A DNA stretch of 24,604 nt from CAZUEG01 sp043798775. Lineage in GTDB: Bacteria > Patescibacteriota > Minisyncoccia > Minisyncoccales > GWA2-46-15. The translations under genes were made by a program, and so were the position numbers. The DNA is taken from positions 1 to 24,604 of the forward strand of contig JAZDOL010000034.1 of the NCBI GenBank assembly GCA_043798775.1. The letters run 5' to 3'. Of the stretch, positions 7,666 through 15,677 are shown piece by piece (positions within the stretch are counted from its first letter, which is position 1; each line of letters begins with the position of its first letter). The notes below the pieces were generated by a model. The model did not search any database and was not told the DNA's origin. It worked only from the letters and a program-made list of their open reading frames with translations.

Positions 7666-7736
7666 TTGTAGTGATTATTATTAAAACGGTCGTATTATCG
7701 AGAGAAAGGTCGAGTTAATTTATTCTCACAAAAAAT

Positions 7737-8222
7737 ATGAAAAAAATATTTGCGATCTTAACAATTTTAACCGTCGCCGTTTCCGTACTGCCGATGGTCG
7801 CTTCTGCGGCAACCAACATAGAAGGACCGGGCGAATGTTGTAAAATGCGGAGAGGGGTTACTATAGACGGGGTGACAGTCGCGAAAGATGCCGTTGTCGG
7901 AGACATCGGATCAATAGCTGCCGCTCCAACCTCTTGTTATATCAGTGGCGCTGCAACAACGCCGACAAACGAAAAAGGTAATTGGGGGTTGTATTGTACG
8001 ATGAACACGATCAACACCCTGGTTGACTACATCTTCATCTTCATTGTCACCGTAGTAATGATTTTCGTGATGTTAGGAGCATTCAGTATCCTGACCGCCG
8101 CCGGCGATCCGGAAAAGATAACCACTGGAAGAAACTACATCATCTATGCCGCGGTTGGAATGGCGATTGCCTTTCTTGCCCGAGCGGTCCCCGCGTTGGT
8201 TAAAGCGATTTTGGGGGTGTAG
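7737..8222 (+). CDS. T4SS-type (VirB2/TrbC-like) pilin, second copy
   Basis: A 161-residue paralogue of the preceding gene. It has a signal peptide ending near VASAA (about residue 24), then an ectodomain of about 65 residues with four cysteines (34, 35, 67, 87). Two membrane helices follow (about 93-118 and 131-158), joined by LTAAGDPEKITTGRN, the same AGDP loop as the first pilin. The ectodomains of the two are not alike, while the membrane cores are, so the pair likely arose by duplication and divergence. A strong terminator lies 18 nt after the stop, which makes this the last gene of the unit. Signal peptide, twin helices and loop support the family call; function is inferred. Confidence 0.75.
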   Translation: MKKIFAILTILTVAVSVLPMVASAATNIEGPGECCKMRRGVTIDGVTVAKDAVVGDIGSIAAAPTSCYISGAATTPTNEKGNWGLYCTMNTINTLVDYIFIFIVTVVMIFVMLGAFSILTAAGDPEKITTGRNYIIYAAVGMAIAFLARAVPALVKAILGV

Positions 8223-8239
8223 AGGTTAATGCCTGTAAG

Positions 8240-8273
8240 AAAAAAAAGACAGCGGGCAACCGCTGTTTTTTTT
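8240..8273 (+). terminator. Rho-independent terminator after the pilin genes
   Basis: A 7-bp stem, acagcgg (8249-8255) with ccgctgt (8260-8266), closes a GCAA tetraloop and is followed by eight Ts. A matching run of As precedes the stem, so it could also stop transcription on the minus strand. This is a textbook intrinsic terminator. Confidence 0.92.
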
Positions 8274-8312
8274 GTGGAAATATAGTATCATTTTAGCCAG
8301 ACATCATTTCTC

Positions 8313-8394
8313 GTCGGAGTGGCGAAACCGGCAGACGCGTTGGACTTAGGATCCAATGGGGAAACCCTTGAGGGTTCGAATCCCTCCTCCGACA
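8313..8394 (+). tRNA. tRNA-Leu, anticodon UAG
   Basis: An 82-nt class II tRNA. The acceptor stem is GTCGGAG (8313-8319) with CTCCGAC (8387-8393), and the discriminator is A8394. The anticodon stem TTGGA/TCCAA closes the loop CTTAGGA, with anticodon TAG at 8347-8349. A long variable arm with stem GGG/CCC (around 8358-8368), as in leucine tRNAs, and a standard T arm with loop TTCGAAT follow. The 3' CCA is not encoded (the genome reads A-CCG) and must be added. The gene starts 40 nt after the pilin terminator. Confidence 0.95.
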
Positions 8395-8396
8395 CC

Positions 8397-8678
8397 GAGT
8401 AATAAGCTTGCGCTTCGCAAGACTTGAACTCGGTTAGTCGCGTTTGAATTTACACAGTAAATTTATTACGCGACACAGCGATGAGTTTATAATAAGAGGA
8501 GGAGTTAATCGTAAACGAGGGATAAATAGGTCGAATCTATACCCGCCATAGTCCCCCGTAGGGGGACGAAGGAGGGCCTCCTCCGTGCGTATAATTTACT
8601 CCCAAATTACACATTACACACACTCACACACACGGCTTTCGCTTCGGCTCAAATTTGCGAGTAATTAGTAATGAGTAG
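8397..8678. other. Non-coding, hairpin-rich stretch after tRNA-Leu
   Basis: No coding region is visible from 8395 to 8831. Hairpins lie at 8407-8421 (cttgcg/cgcaag, 3-nt loop), at 8437-8474 (gtcgcgt...aatttac with its complement, 3-nt loop) and at 8551-8567 (gtccccc/gggggac). The segments ggaggag (8492-8498) and ctcctcc (8579-8585) could pair over a longer distance. The stretch 8594-8690 contains several degenerate forward and inverted copies of attac/gtaat. It may be an RNA gene, a tRNA 3' trailer or an accumulation of repeats; the sequence alone does not decide. Confidence 0.5.
8542..8576. repeat. Hairpin element related to the repeats near tRNA-Pro
   Basis: The sequence reads cccgccatagtc, then a GC-rich apex, then gacgaagg. 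Outside the apex it matches, with one mismatch, the minus strand of 17662-17683, which reads cccgccgtagtc-tt-gacgaagg. The flanks are thus conserved while the loop differs, as in REP-like palindromic elements. Both copies lie within about 200 nt of a tRNA gene. Confidence 0.6.
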
Positions 8679-8744
8679 TTTGTAATTAGGGCAAAGAGTT
8701 GTTGATAGCAAAGAAAATTTGCTTCCTAATTACAAATGTTTTTT
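8679..8744 (+). terminator. Long-stem terminator-like inverted repeat
   Basis: A 12-bp perfect inverted repeat (tttgtaattagg at 8679-8690 with cctaattacaaa at 8725-8736) extends after a 2-nt bulge by five more pairs (gcaaa/tttgc). It is followed by tgtttttt. It could end the tRNA-Leu transcript. The T-run flows into TATAAT (8744-8749), a possible -10 box for the next gene, so the two signals may overlap. Confidence 0.55.
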
Positions 8745-8831
8745 ATAATATCCCAGCGAGTTGTACTAAATATTGTATCCAGGTTAAAGTTTTCACTAAA
8801 TTTACGAACTTATTTTTGATAATTTATCCTC

Positions 8832-10418
8832 TTGTTCAATAAAATACGAACCATAACAGGCAAACATCTTGGGGTAATATTATTACTCTTGATTGTGTTT
8901 TCTGCTCTTGTGATCCGTATCGTGGCAATCGCTAACGCTGGTGATTATTGGTTCGACGAGAGGGCGACGCTAATAATTACAGATAATCCTATAGGTGAAG
9001 TATGGAGATACGCTTTATTGGATGTTCATCCTCCCCTGTATTATTTATTAATTCATTTATGGGGTAGTGTCTTTGGGTTTAGCGCCTTCGTTGTAAGGTT
9101 ATTTTCGGTTATTTTTGGTTCCGTAACAGTAATTATTGTTTACTTTCTTGGAAGAGATATATTCAACAAACAAGTTGGCTTAATTGGAGCTTTATTATTT
9201 GCCGTTTCTCCTTACGCGATTGATTACAGTTCCGAAGCAAGAATGTACGGAATAGGATTTTTCTTAAGCGCCACATCAACATATTTGCTGTGGAAACTAT
9301 GCGTGGGGACGCGACACAAAAATTTTGTAATAATTAGTTATCTCTTTACCGTCACTCTATCTTTATATACCCACATATTTTTCATTATTAGTGCATTGGG
9401 CCAGATATTGTTTTTGATAATTAAAAGAAAAACAGTTAATAATTTTAAGACGATATTTATTGTTCTATTTTTATCATTTCTAGTTTTTTCTCCTTGGATA
9501 ATCAGTTTTATGCAATCACGGATTTACGAAGTAAAAGAAAACTCAATAGGAGATGGGTGGTTTTTTCAAGAACCATCAGCTATTCCAGCTATAATACAAA
9601 TTTTTCCAAAACTGCTTTCGGATTCGAGGAACCAAGTTGTTTATTATATTTGGTATATTGTTTCTGCGGTATTATTTTTCGTGGGGATTACTTTACGCAA
9701 GGCGGATGAAGGGGTTCTATCTAACGAACAAAAACCGGACGGCGCGTTATTGATGGCATGTATTATAATTTCATCGGTAATTCTATCGATTTTTATTACT
9801 GTGCCGGTAGAAAGATACTATTTTTACATTGCTCCTTTTTACTGCCTAATAGTTGCTCGTGGAATAAACCGTATGGTGTCTGCCAATATCTCTGCGACCA
9901 TTAAGGGTGTTGTCGTTTTCTTTATCGTTACATTGTTATTATTTTCAAGAACCAATTCTAATTATTCTGCGTGGAACAAAATTAGCGAGTATATAGTTAA
10001 TGCAGCAAATACCCAAGGCGCTACTATCCTTCAGCCACACACGCTAATAATGAAAAACTATTATCCATCCGAATATAAAAATTTCATAACTGTTGGACCG
10101 GCTAGTCATTTGTCTGACGAAAAAGAGTGGATTCTAAGGCATAATTGGAAGTGGTACTCTTCGTCAGTAACTAACTACGAGGAAGAGAACATGTTATTTG
10201 AAAAGCAAATAAGCGCTCAGCTATCAATTGATTACAACTATGTTTTCTATCCTATGCAGTCGTTTTCGTTAAGGGGCAAAATGATCAAAAAGATACTTGA
10301 AAAGAACGGTTATCATTGTTGCGGTGTAACGTATTTTCCATCAAAGCGGGACAGTATTTCGGTTTTAACTATGGGAAAATTCTGCGTAGTAGACGATCGC
10401 AGGTGTGCCGCTTATTAA
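8832..10418 (+). CDS. GT-C membrane glycosyltransferase (family 39 / PMT_2-like)
   Basis: A 528-residue polytopic membrane protein with about 11-12 hydrophobic segments. After the first helix comes WFDERAT (Asp42-Glu43), the acidic motif of the GT-C fold in the first outer loop. DVHPPLYYLL follows at about 64-73, typical of the PMT_2/ArnT-like group. These enzymes move a sugar from a polyprenyl-phosphate donor to an acceptor on the outer face of the membrane; donor and acceptor cannot be told here. The C-terminal part (about 370-528) is a soluble outer domain. The start is a TTG; an in-frame TAA at 8820 leaves no earlier start, and a later one would cut into the first helix. The next gene, another GT-C enzyme, begins 26 nt after the stop. 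Confidence 0.8.
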   Translation: MFNKIRTITGKHLGVILLLLIVFSALVIRIVAIANAGDYWFDERATLIITDNPIGEVWRYALLDVHPPLYYLLIHLWGSVFGFSAFVVRLFSVIFGSVTVIIVYFLGRDIFNKQVGLIGALLFAVSPYAIDYSSEARMYGIGFFLSATSTYLLWKLCVGTRHKNFVIISYLFTVTLSLYTHIFFIISALGQILFLIIKRKTVNNFKTIFIVLFLSFLVFSPWIISFMQSRIYEVKENSIGDGWFFQEPSAIPAIIQIFPKLLSDSRNQVVYYIWYIVSAVLFFVGITLRKADEGVLSNEQKPDGALLMACIIISSVILSIFITVPVERYYFYIAPFYCLIVARGINRMVSANISATIKGVVVFFIVTLLLFSRTNSNYSAWNKISEYIVNAANTQGATILQPHTLIMKNYYPSEYKNFITVGPASHLSDEKEWILRHNWKWYSSSVTNYEEENMLFEKQISAQLSIDYNYVFYPMQSFSLRGKMIKKILEKNGYHCCGVTYFPSKRDSISVLTMGKFCVVDDRRCAAY

Positions 10419-10444
10419 ATTATTTTTTGCAGGTCATCGAACTG

Positions 10445-11926
10445 ATGATTATCAAAACAAGAACACTAATAGTTATTCTGTTGTTGATGTTTTTGTGTCT
10501 AACAAGGTTTTGGAATATCGGTTTTCCGCCAAAAGTGGTTTTTGACGAGGCGCATTTTGGTTTATATGCTTCGAAATATCTCTCACATGGTTATTATTTT
10601 GATATTCATCCGCCTTTAGGTAAATTATTTTTTGCCTTGGTAGCTAAAATTAGTAATTTCGGTTCAGGGTTCAATTTTGCCGAAGGCGCAAATTATGGCA
10701 ATCTCGATTACATTCCGTTAAGAGTTTTTAACGCCCTCATCGGTATTTTGCTTGTGTTTGTTATATATTTTTTAACAAGAGAAATTGGATTTTCTAAAAG
10801 GGTTGCATTTATTGCCTGTTTTTTAGTTGCCTTAGATAACGCCCTAATATTGGAATCGCGTTTGGTTTTAATCAATAATTTACTTTTATTTTCCATATTT
10901 CTTTCTGTCTACTTGTTTATCAAGTCTCGCAATAATTGCAAAAATATTAGAAAATGGCTTATTTATATTTTTTTGACATCAATATGCCTGGGTATTGCTA
11001 TATCAATTAAATGGACTGGTTTCGGCCTATTCTTGTTGTTTATCCCTCTAACAATTATCTTTAAGGAACTAAGCATCAGACAGAAGATTGTTCAGATAAT
11101 CACCTTGTTGTTAATTGGGATATTCGTATATCTGTTTTCGTTCTATGTCCATTTTAAATTATCTTATGTTTCTTGTTCGGAGAATTGCGGTTGGGCGCTA
11201 GATTATTATCGCTCAAAATGTCCTTCGTGTGATTTCTTTACCGAACCGCCGGAATACGACAGTTTCATTGCCAAATTTATATCTATTCAAAGATGGATGT
11301 TGTGGGGCAATGGTCTTGACGGAAAATGGGGTAATTACCCCTATGAAAGCAAGTGGACAGGTTGGCCATTAGTGAACAGACCAGTTCTATATTATCCTGA
11401 GAATGGCGAAATGAATAAAATTATCTCAACTCAGCCAAACACAAGGATATCTTATTTATACTTAATAGGAAACCCACTTAATTGGTGGCTCGGATTTGTA
11501 GCCGTTATTGTCGCTTTTTTGTATTGCCTGTGGCGAAGAATAACGAACAAAAATGTGATAGATATCGACGGACAAGGGCTTGCGATTGTTGTGCTTGGTT
11601 TCTTTTGCTTTTGGTTGCCCTTTGTCATTGTTGAGCGGTATCTGCTGATCTATCTTTACTTCCCGTCGCTAGTTTTTTCGATTATTTGTTTAGCGATAAT
11701 TTCGGACGCATTGATTAGGAAATTTTGTAGAGAGAAGAGAAATGACAATATCTTATACCAAAGTAAAAGGGCCAACATATTAATGTTCAGTATTTTATTA
11801 GTAACTGTTATTCTATTTCTTTTCTTTTCCCCTTTGACGTACGGATTTCCGTTATCTCAAGGAGAATTTGATTCAAGAATGTGGGGCGGAGATATGTGGC
11901 GGCCTGTTATAGAATTACGCCAATAA
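10445..11926 (+). CDS. Protein O-mannosyltransferase-type glycosyltransferase (PMT, GT39)
   Basis: A 493-residue polytopic membrane protein. VVFDEAHFGLYASKYL (residues 31-46) and FDIHPPLGKL (52-61) are the first-loop motifs of protein O-mannosyltransferases, including the catalytic Asp-Glu pair (34-35). ESRLVLINNLLLF (137-149) and NPLNWW later on also fit the family. The likely reaction is transfer of mannose, or another sugar, from a polyprenyl-phosphate donor to Ser/Thr of exported proteins. Four cysteines (244, 248, 259, 262; CX3C-X10-CX2C) lie in an outer loop, which is unusual. The open frame extends upstream to 10316, but the ATG at 10445 is chosen because it begins just before the first helix and avoids overlap with the previous gene. 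It probably shares a transcript with that gene. Confidence 0.85.
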   Translation: MIIKTRTLIVILLLMFLCLTRFWNIGFPPKVVFDEAHFGLYASKYLSHGYYFDIHPPLGKLFFALVAKISNFGSGFNFAEGANYGNLDYIPLRVFNALIGILLVFVIYFLTREIGFSKRVAFIACFLVALDNALILESRLVLINNLLLFSIFLSVYLFIKSRNNCKNIRKWLIYIFLTSICLGIAISIKWTGFGLFLLFIPLTIIFKELSIRQKIVQIITLLLIGIFVYLFSFYVHFKLSYVSCSENCGWALDYYRSKCPSCDFFTEPPEYDSFIAKFISIQRWMLWGNGLDGKWGNYPYESKWTGWPLVNRPVLYYPENGEMNKIISTQPNTRISYLYLIGNPLNWWLGFVAVIVAFLYCLWRRITNKNVIDIDGQGLAIVVLGFFCFWLPFVIVERYLLIYLYFPSLVFSIICLAIISDALIRKFCREKRNDNILYQSKRANILMFSILLVTVILFLFFSPLTYGFPLSQGEFDSRMWGGDMWRPVIELRQ

Positions 11927-11932
11927 AACGAC

Positions 11933-11956
11933 AAAAAACCAGCGGATTAGGCCGGT
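11933..11956 (-). terminator. Terminator of the valS-prsW-hsp20 transcript
   Basis: On the minus strand ACCGGC (11951-11956) pairs with GCTGGT (11938-11943) through a 7-nt loop and is followed by TTTTTT. One pair is a G·U wobble on the minus strand but an A·C mismatch on the plus strand, so the element is oriented for the minus-strand genes. It lies 18 nt after the hsp20 stop codon. Confidence 0.7.
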
Positions 11957-11973
11957 CTGATATTTTTAATCGG

Positions 11974-12519
11974 TTAATCAGTTTTAATCGTTATCTTCTT
12001 TTTCTCTTTGTCTATTTTGGCCATTTTAATCGTTAATATCCCATCTTTCATATCTGCCTCTGAACGATTGGTATCGACTTCCTGGGGGAGGATTATCTCC
12101 CTGGAAAACGGTCCCCAATAACATTCTTGATAAAAATAACTGGCATCGGTTGATTCCGCTGGTTTTTCTCTTCGGCCACGGATGATTACCGTATCCTTTT
12201 CGATTAGTATTTCCAGATCTTTAGAGTCAATGCCGGCGATTGCTGTCTGAACAACAAAATCCTTGGGGGTTTGATAAAAATCAACCGCCAATTGCCCCTC
12301 CGATTCAAACCATTTTTTCTTTTTTGCTTCCTCGCTTTCGGTATTAACAACAGCGGAAAAATCTTCTTTTTCGGTAACCGATATTATTTTGGGGGCGGAA
12401 GGGGGATTGTCTTGAAGAATCGGCGTTGATTCAGAAACAGCTTGTTTGTTAACTTCTTTTTCTTCGTCAACCTCTTCGGTTTGGTTGGTCTTGATTTTAA
12501 GTTTATCAAAGAATGACAT
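11974..12519 (-). CDS. hsp20: Hsp20 / alpha-crystallin family small heat-shock protein
   Basis: A 181-residue ATP-independent holdase chaperone that keeps unfolded proteins soluble as part of an oligomer. The alpha-crystallin domain spans about residues 75-168, from LAVDFYQTPKDFVVQTAIAG to the signature DGILTIKM (159-166). An I-x-I motif (ITI, 176-178) at the C-terminus would dock into neighbouring dimers. The N-terminal 70 residues are acidic, Ser/Glu-rich and probably disordered, longer than in many bacterial Hsp20s. The gene follows the PrsW-like gene by 4 nt on the same strand and is the last before a terminator. Pairing with a membrane protease suggests a shared stress role (inference). 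Confidence 0.92.
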   Translation of the reverse strand: MSFFDKLKIKTNQTEEVDEEKEVNKQAVSESTPILQDNPPSAPKIISVTEKEDFSAVVNTESEEAKKKKWFESEGQLAVDFYQTPKDFVVQTAIAGIDSKDLEILIEKDTVIIRGRREKPAESTDASYFYQECYWGPFSREIILPQEVDTNRSEADMKDGILTIKMAKIDKEKKKITIKTD

Positions 12520-12523
12520 ATAT

Positions 12524-13246
12524 TTACGCTTTTTTAGTTATCACTCGGCAAACACCAGTGAATTTTTTAATTTTTTTGAATTCTAAAGATACGGACAACG
12601 CCAAGGTGAAAACGATTGTTATTGGAATGATTAATCTTAATTCAGTTGTTAGTCCCATTATAGAAAAATTATACAATCCATGCAATGCGATTGCCGTTGT
12701 AAGGCCTAAAATTGTTAACATTGTTCTGTTTTCTGTTTCGCGATAGGCAAGGGCGAGGAAGAACCCGACGGTCCCCGAGCAAAGGGCATGAAGAAGAGTG
12801 GCGCCAAAAAGTCGGATAAAAACAATCGACGCGATCCCGGCATAGGTAAGTGTTGTATCCGAGCGAAAAATCATTAATAGGTTTTCCGTTGCCGCAAACC
12901 CTAGCCCGGCGATAATCATATACAACATCAGATCTATTGGTTCATCGATGTGAGAACTCCTTATAACTTTTGAGCGGACAACAAGATATTTTAATAATTC
13001 CTCGGCGAAAGCAATACCAATAAAAGAATTTAATCCGATGATTAGTATTTGCGGTAATGGTAATGATTCTACGATATCATTAAACCCCACCTCGATAAGC
13101 GCCACCGGTAATGGAGCAATCATTCCCCAAAGAAATACTTTGGCGATCATTGGATTCGATTCGGGATGAGAGTCCTTTCTCAAATAGAAAGCCAGCCAGA
13201 CGATACTGGGCGCTAATCCGGCAATAATATAAAGAAGGAGAGGCAT
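12524..13246 (-). CDS. PrsW-family intramembrane metalloprotease
   Basis: A 240-residue membrane protein with about seven or eight helices. It carries the motifs of the PrsW group of the CPBP-like superfamily: FAEELLKY (Glu82-Glu83), GFAATENLL (Glu121), LLHALCSGTVGF (His153) and ALHGLYNF (His189). These glutamates and histidines are the expected metal and catalytic residues and all are present. In Bacillus, PrsW cuts the anti-sigma factor RsiW; no anti-sigma gene is visible here, so the substrate is unknown. The ATG at 13246 lies 21 nt after valS, and the stop is 4 nt before hsp20, so the three likely form one operon. Confidence 0.85.
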   Translation of the reverse strand: MPLLLYIIAGLAPSIVWLAFYLRKDSHPESNPMIAKVFLWGMIAPLPVALIEVGFNDIVESLPLPQILIIGLNSFIGIAFAEELLKYLVVRSKVIRSSHIDEPIDLMLYMIIAGLGFAATENLLMIFRSDTTLTYAGIASIVFIRLFGATLLHALCSGTVGFFLALAYRETENRTMLTILGLTTAIALHGLYNFSIMGLTTELRLIIPITIVFTLALSVSLEFKKIKKFTGVCRVITKKA

Positions 13247-13267
13247 TAATGATTTCTAATTTATGAT

Positions 13268-15523
13268 TTAAGATTTAAAGTTTTTATCGACAGGCCAGGG
13301 CGAAATAATCAGCGGGTCATTCTTTTTTTTGGGAAATTTCTGCCACAATTCCTCGGTAATGAAAGGCATAAACGGATGGAGGAGTTTGAGACAATTTAGA
13401 TAGACATGGCGTAAAACTATCACACTAGTTGTGTCGCCCTTGGCAATTCGTGGTTTTGAATATTCAATATATTTATCGGCGAATTCGTGCCACATAAAAC
13501 GATAGATTGCTTCGGCGGCCAAATCGAATCGGTACTTTTCCAGGTAGCCCGTTGTTTTTAAGATAATCTTGTTAAGGTTGGCGACTATCTTTTTGTCTTC
13601 TTTTGTTTGTCCTTTTAGATCGGGCGAATAGAATGGAAGCGGTTTTTTACCATCAAAATTTGATAAGATAAAACGGCCAATATTCCAAACCTTATTGGCA
13701 AAATTACGCATTGATTTTATCTTTTCATCGTAAACAGAAATATCGCTTGCCGGAGATACGCCGTAAACTAAAGACATTCGAAGAGCATCGGCGCCGTATT
13801 TATTAATCATCTCTATGGGGTCGATAACGTTACTTTTACTTTTACTCATTTTTTGTCCGTTTTTGTCTACCACCCGAGCGTGAAGATGAATCACCTTAAA
13901 GGGCGCTCTTTTGGTCGCGTAAATTCCCAACATCATCATTCGGCCAACCCAAAAGAACAAGATATCCCATAAGGTATCCAAGACCGAAGTCGGATAAAAG
14001 TATTTAAAGTCGGGATTTTTGTCGTAAAAACCAAGAGTGTTTAACGGCCACTGGCCGGATAGAAACCAAGTATCAAAGGTGTCGGTCTCTTGAATAATAT
14101 TGCCTCCTTTGCACTTTTTACATTTACCCTTAACGATTGAGTAGCTGGCGTTAATTGGCGCCGATAATGATTGCAAGCCATTAGTAATTTCGTTAAGTAG
14201 GTACTTATCCTTAAGTTCCTGATAGTTGCCGAATACTTTTTCTTTATTTTTATTAATAAAGCTAATCGTGATGTCGGGGTTGCAATCCAAGCAATACCAA
14301 GCGGGAATCCGCGGGCCCCAAACGATTTGCCGACTGATATTCCAGTCTAAGATATTCGTAAGCCAATCAAAATACATTTTTTCAAAGCGTTTTTTGGGAA
14401 CGATTTTCGTTTCTCCTTTTTTTACCGCTTCAATTGCCGGTTTGGCTAATGGTTTTGTTTTGACATACCACTGTGGCATCAGCATCGGTTCGATTGTCGA
14501 ATGACAACGATAGCAGGTACTAATCGTATGTTTTAAAGGCTCGGTTTTGATTAAATAACCCTCCGTCTTTAGGTCGGCGACAACCGTTTCGCGGGCTGGG
14601 TTAACTTTTAAACCGCGATACTTTTCCGGGACATTAATCATTCGGCCATTTAAATCAACTGATTTAATAATATTAAGGTTGTGACGAGCGCCGATTTCGT
14701 AATCAATCGGGTCGTGAGCCGGGGTTACTTTAAGGGCGCCAGTGCCAAATTCGATTTCGATTGTCTCGTCGGCAATTATCGGAATTTGTTTATCAATCAA
14801 TGGGATAATCGCTGTTTTGCCGATAATCTCGGTAAACCTTCTGTCTTTTGGATTAACGGCAACTGCCACGTCGGCAAAAATAGTTTCCGGCCGCGTTGTG
14901 GCAATACTAATTGGCCCGTAATTCAGGTAATATAAAAAATCGTCCTTTTCCTCATGATTAATCTCTAGGTCAGAGAATGCCGTTCCGCATTTCGGGCAAT
15001 AATTAACCATTCTTTCGGCGCGGTAAATTAGGTCGTCGTGATAAAGGTTGGCGAATGTTTTAAATACATCTTTCTGTATTTTCGGCTCCATACTGTAATG
15101 GTAGCGCGTCCAATCCAAGGAAAAGCCGAGCTTTTTCATTTGGTTTTTATTTGTATTCTTATTTTTCTCAACGAAATCAACAATCATTTGATAAAGGGTC
15201 TGGCGGTCAAAATCAAATCGACTTTTATCTTCTTTAGCCAGTCGTTTTTCAAAGACATATTGGGTCTCAATGCCGGCATGATCGCCTCCTGGAAGCCACA
15301 GCGTTGGTTCTCCTTTCATTCGGTGATAGCGGATTAAAATATCTTCAATGGTAAACAAAGCATGCCCCATATGCATCGGGTCGTTGGCGTTAGGAAGAGG
15401 AAGAAGGATCGAAAATGGTTTTTTGCCCTTTTTTATTTTGGGAGTGAAATACTTTCCCCGCTCCCACAAGCGATAGATCTTGTCCTCTACCTTTTGCGGC
15501 TCGTATGTTTTAGAAATGTTCAT
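13268..15523 (-). CDS. valS: Valyl-tRNA synthetase, compact form
   Basis: A 751-residue class I synthetase that joins valine to tRNA-Val. The HIGH motif is HMGH (51-54) in PLPNANDPMHMGHAL, and KMSKS is at 558-562. The editing domain begins near ATTRPETIFADVAVAVNP (208-225). ISRQIVWGPRIPAWYC (396-411) is typical of ValRS and distinguishes it from IleRS and LeuRS. Cysteine pairs CPKC (176-179), CYRC (337-340), CLDC (411-414) and CKKC (468-471) suggest bound zinc. The protein ends shortly after the anticodon-binding helical bundle (FMPFITEELWQKFP). The C-terminal coiled-coil arm of the longer 880-950-residue bacterial enzymes is absent. The ATG at 15523 has no clear Shine-Dalgarno sequence. It is the first gene of a likely operon with prsW-like and hsp20. 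Confidence 0.95.
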   Translation of the reverse strand: MNISKTYEPQKVEDKIYRLWERGKYFTPKIKKGKKPFSILLPLPNANDPMHMGHALFTIEDILIRYHRMKGEPTLWLPGGDHAGIETQYVFEKRLAKEDKSRFDFDRQTLYQMIVDFVEKNKNTNKNQMKKLGFSLDWTRYHYSMEPKIQKDVFKTFANLYHDDLIYRAERMVNYCPKCGTAFSDLEINHEEKDDFLYYLNYGPISIATTRPETIFADVAVAVNPKDRRFTEIIGKTAIIPLIDKQIPIIADETIEIEFGTGALKVTPAHDPIDYEIGARHNLNIIKSVDLNGRMINVPEKYRGLKVNPARETVVADLKTEGYLIKTEPLKHTISTCYRCHSTIEPMLMPQWYVKTKPLAKPAIEAVKKGETKIVPKKRFEKMYFDWLTNILDWNISRQIVWGPRIPAWYCLDCNPDITISFINKNKEKVFGNYQELKDKYLLNEITNGLQSLSAPINASYSIVKGKCKKCKGGNIIQETDTFDTWFLSGQWPLNTLGFYDKNPDFKYFYPTSVLDTLWDILFFWVGRMMMLGIYATKRAPFKVIHLHARVVDKNGQKMSKSKSNVIDPIEMINKYGADALRMSLVYGVSPASDISVYDEKIKSMRNFANKVWNIGRFILSNFDGKKPLPFYSPDLKGQTKEDKKIVANLNKIILKTTGYLEKYRFDLAAEAIYRFMWHEFADKYIEYSKPRIAKGDTTSVIVLRHVYLNCLKLLHPFMPFITEELWQKFPKKKNDPLIISPWPVDKNFKS

Positions 15524-15677
15524 AAATCTTAACTCTTGGATTCTAATTTTGTGTCAGCAAAATTCTTGTCGCAATTGCTGAACGAAACTCGAACCTATTT
15601 TGAACAAAAGATATTTGATTAGCTCCGCTCTGCATTTTCGCCCTCCGAATTTTATGCCAATGAAACTGGCGCGCCAC

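Noticed and set aside
10316..10444. Upstream extension of the PMT frame
   Set aside because: It would overlap the preceding glycosyltransferase gene by about 100 nt and adds a non-family N-terminus; the ATG at 10445 begins right before the first membrane helix.
15524..15677. T-box or other riboswitch upstream of valS
   Set aside because: Only a short 6-bp stem (cagcaa/ttgctg) and a TGGCGCGCCA palindrome are visible; there is no T-box core sequence or terminator/antiterminator pair. A weak TTGCGA-17-CAAAAT promoter is possible but not convincing.
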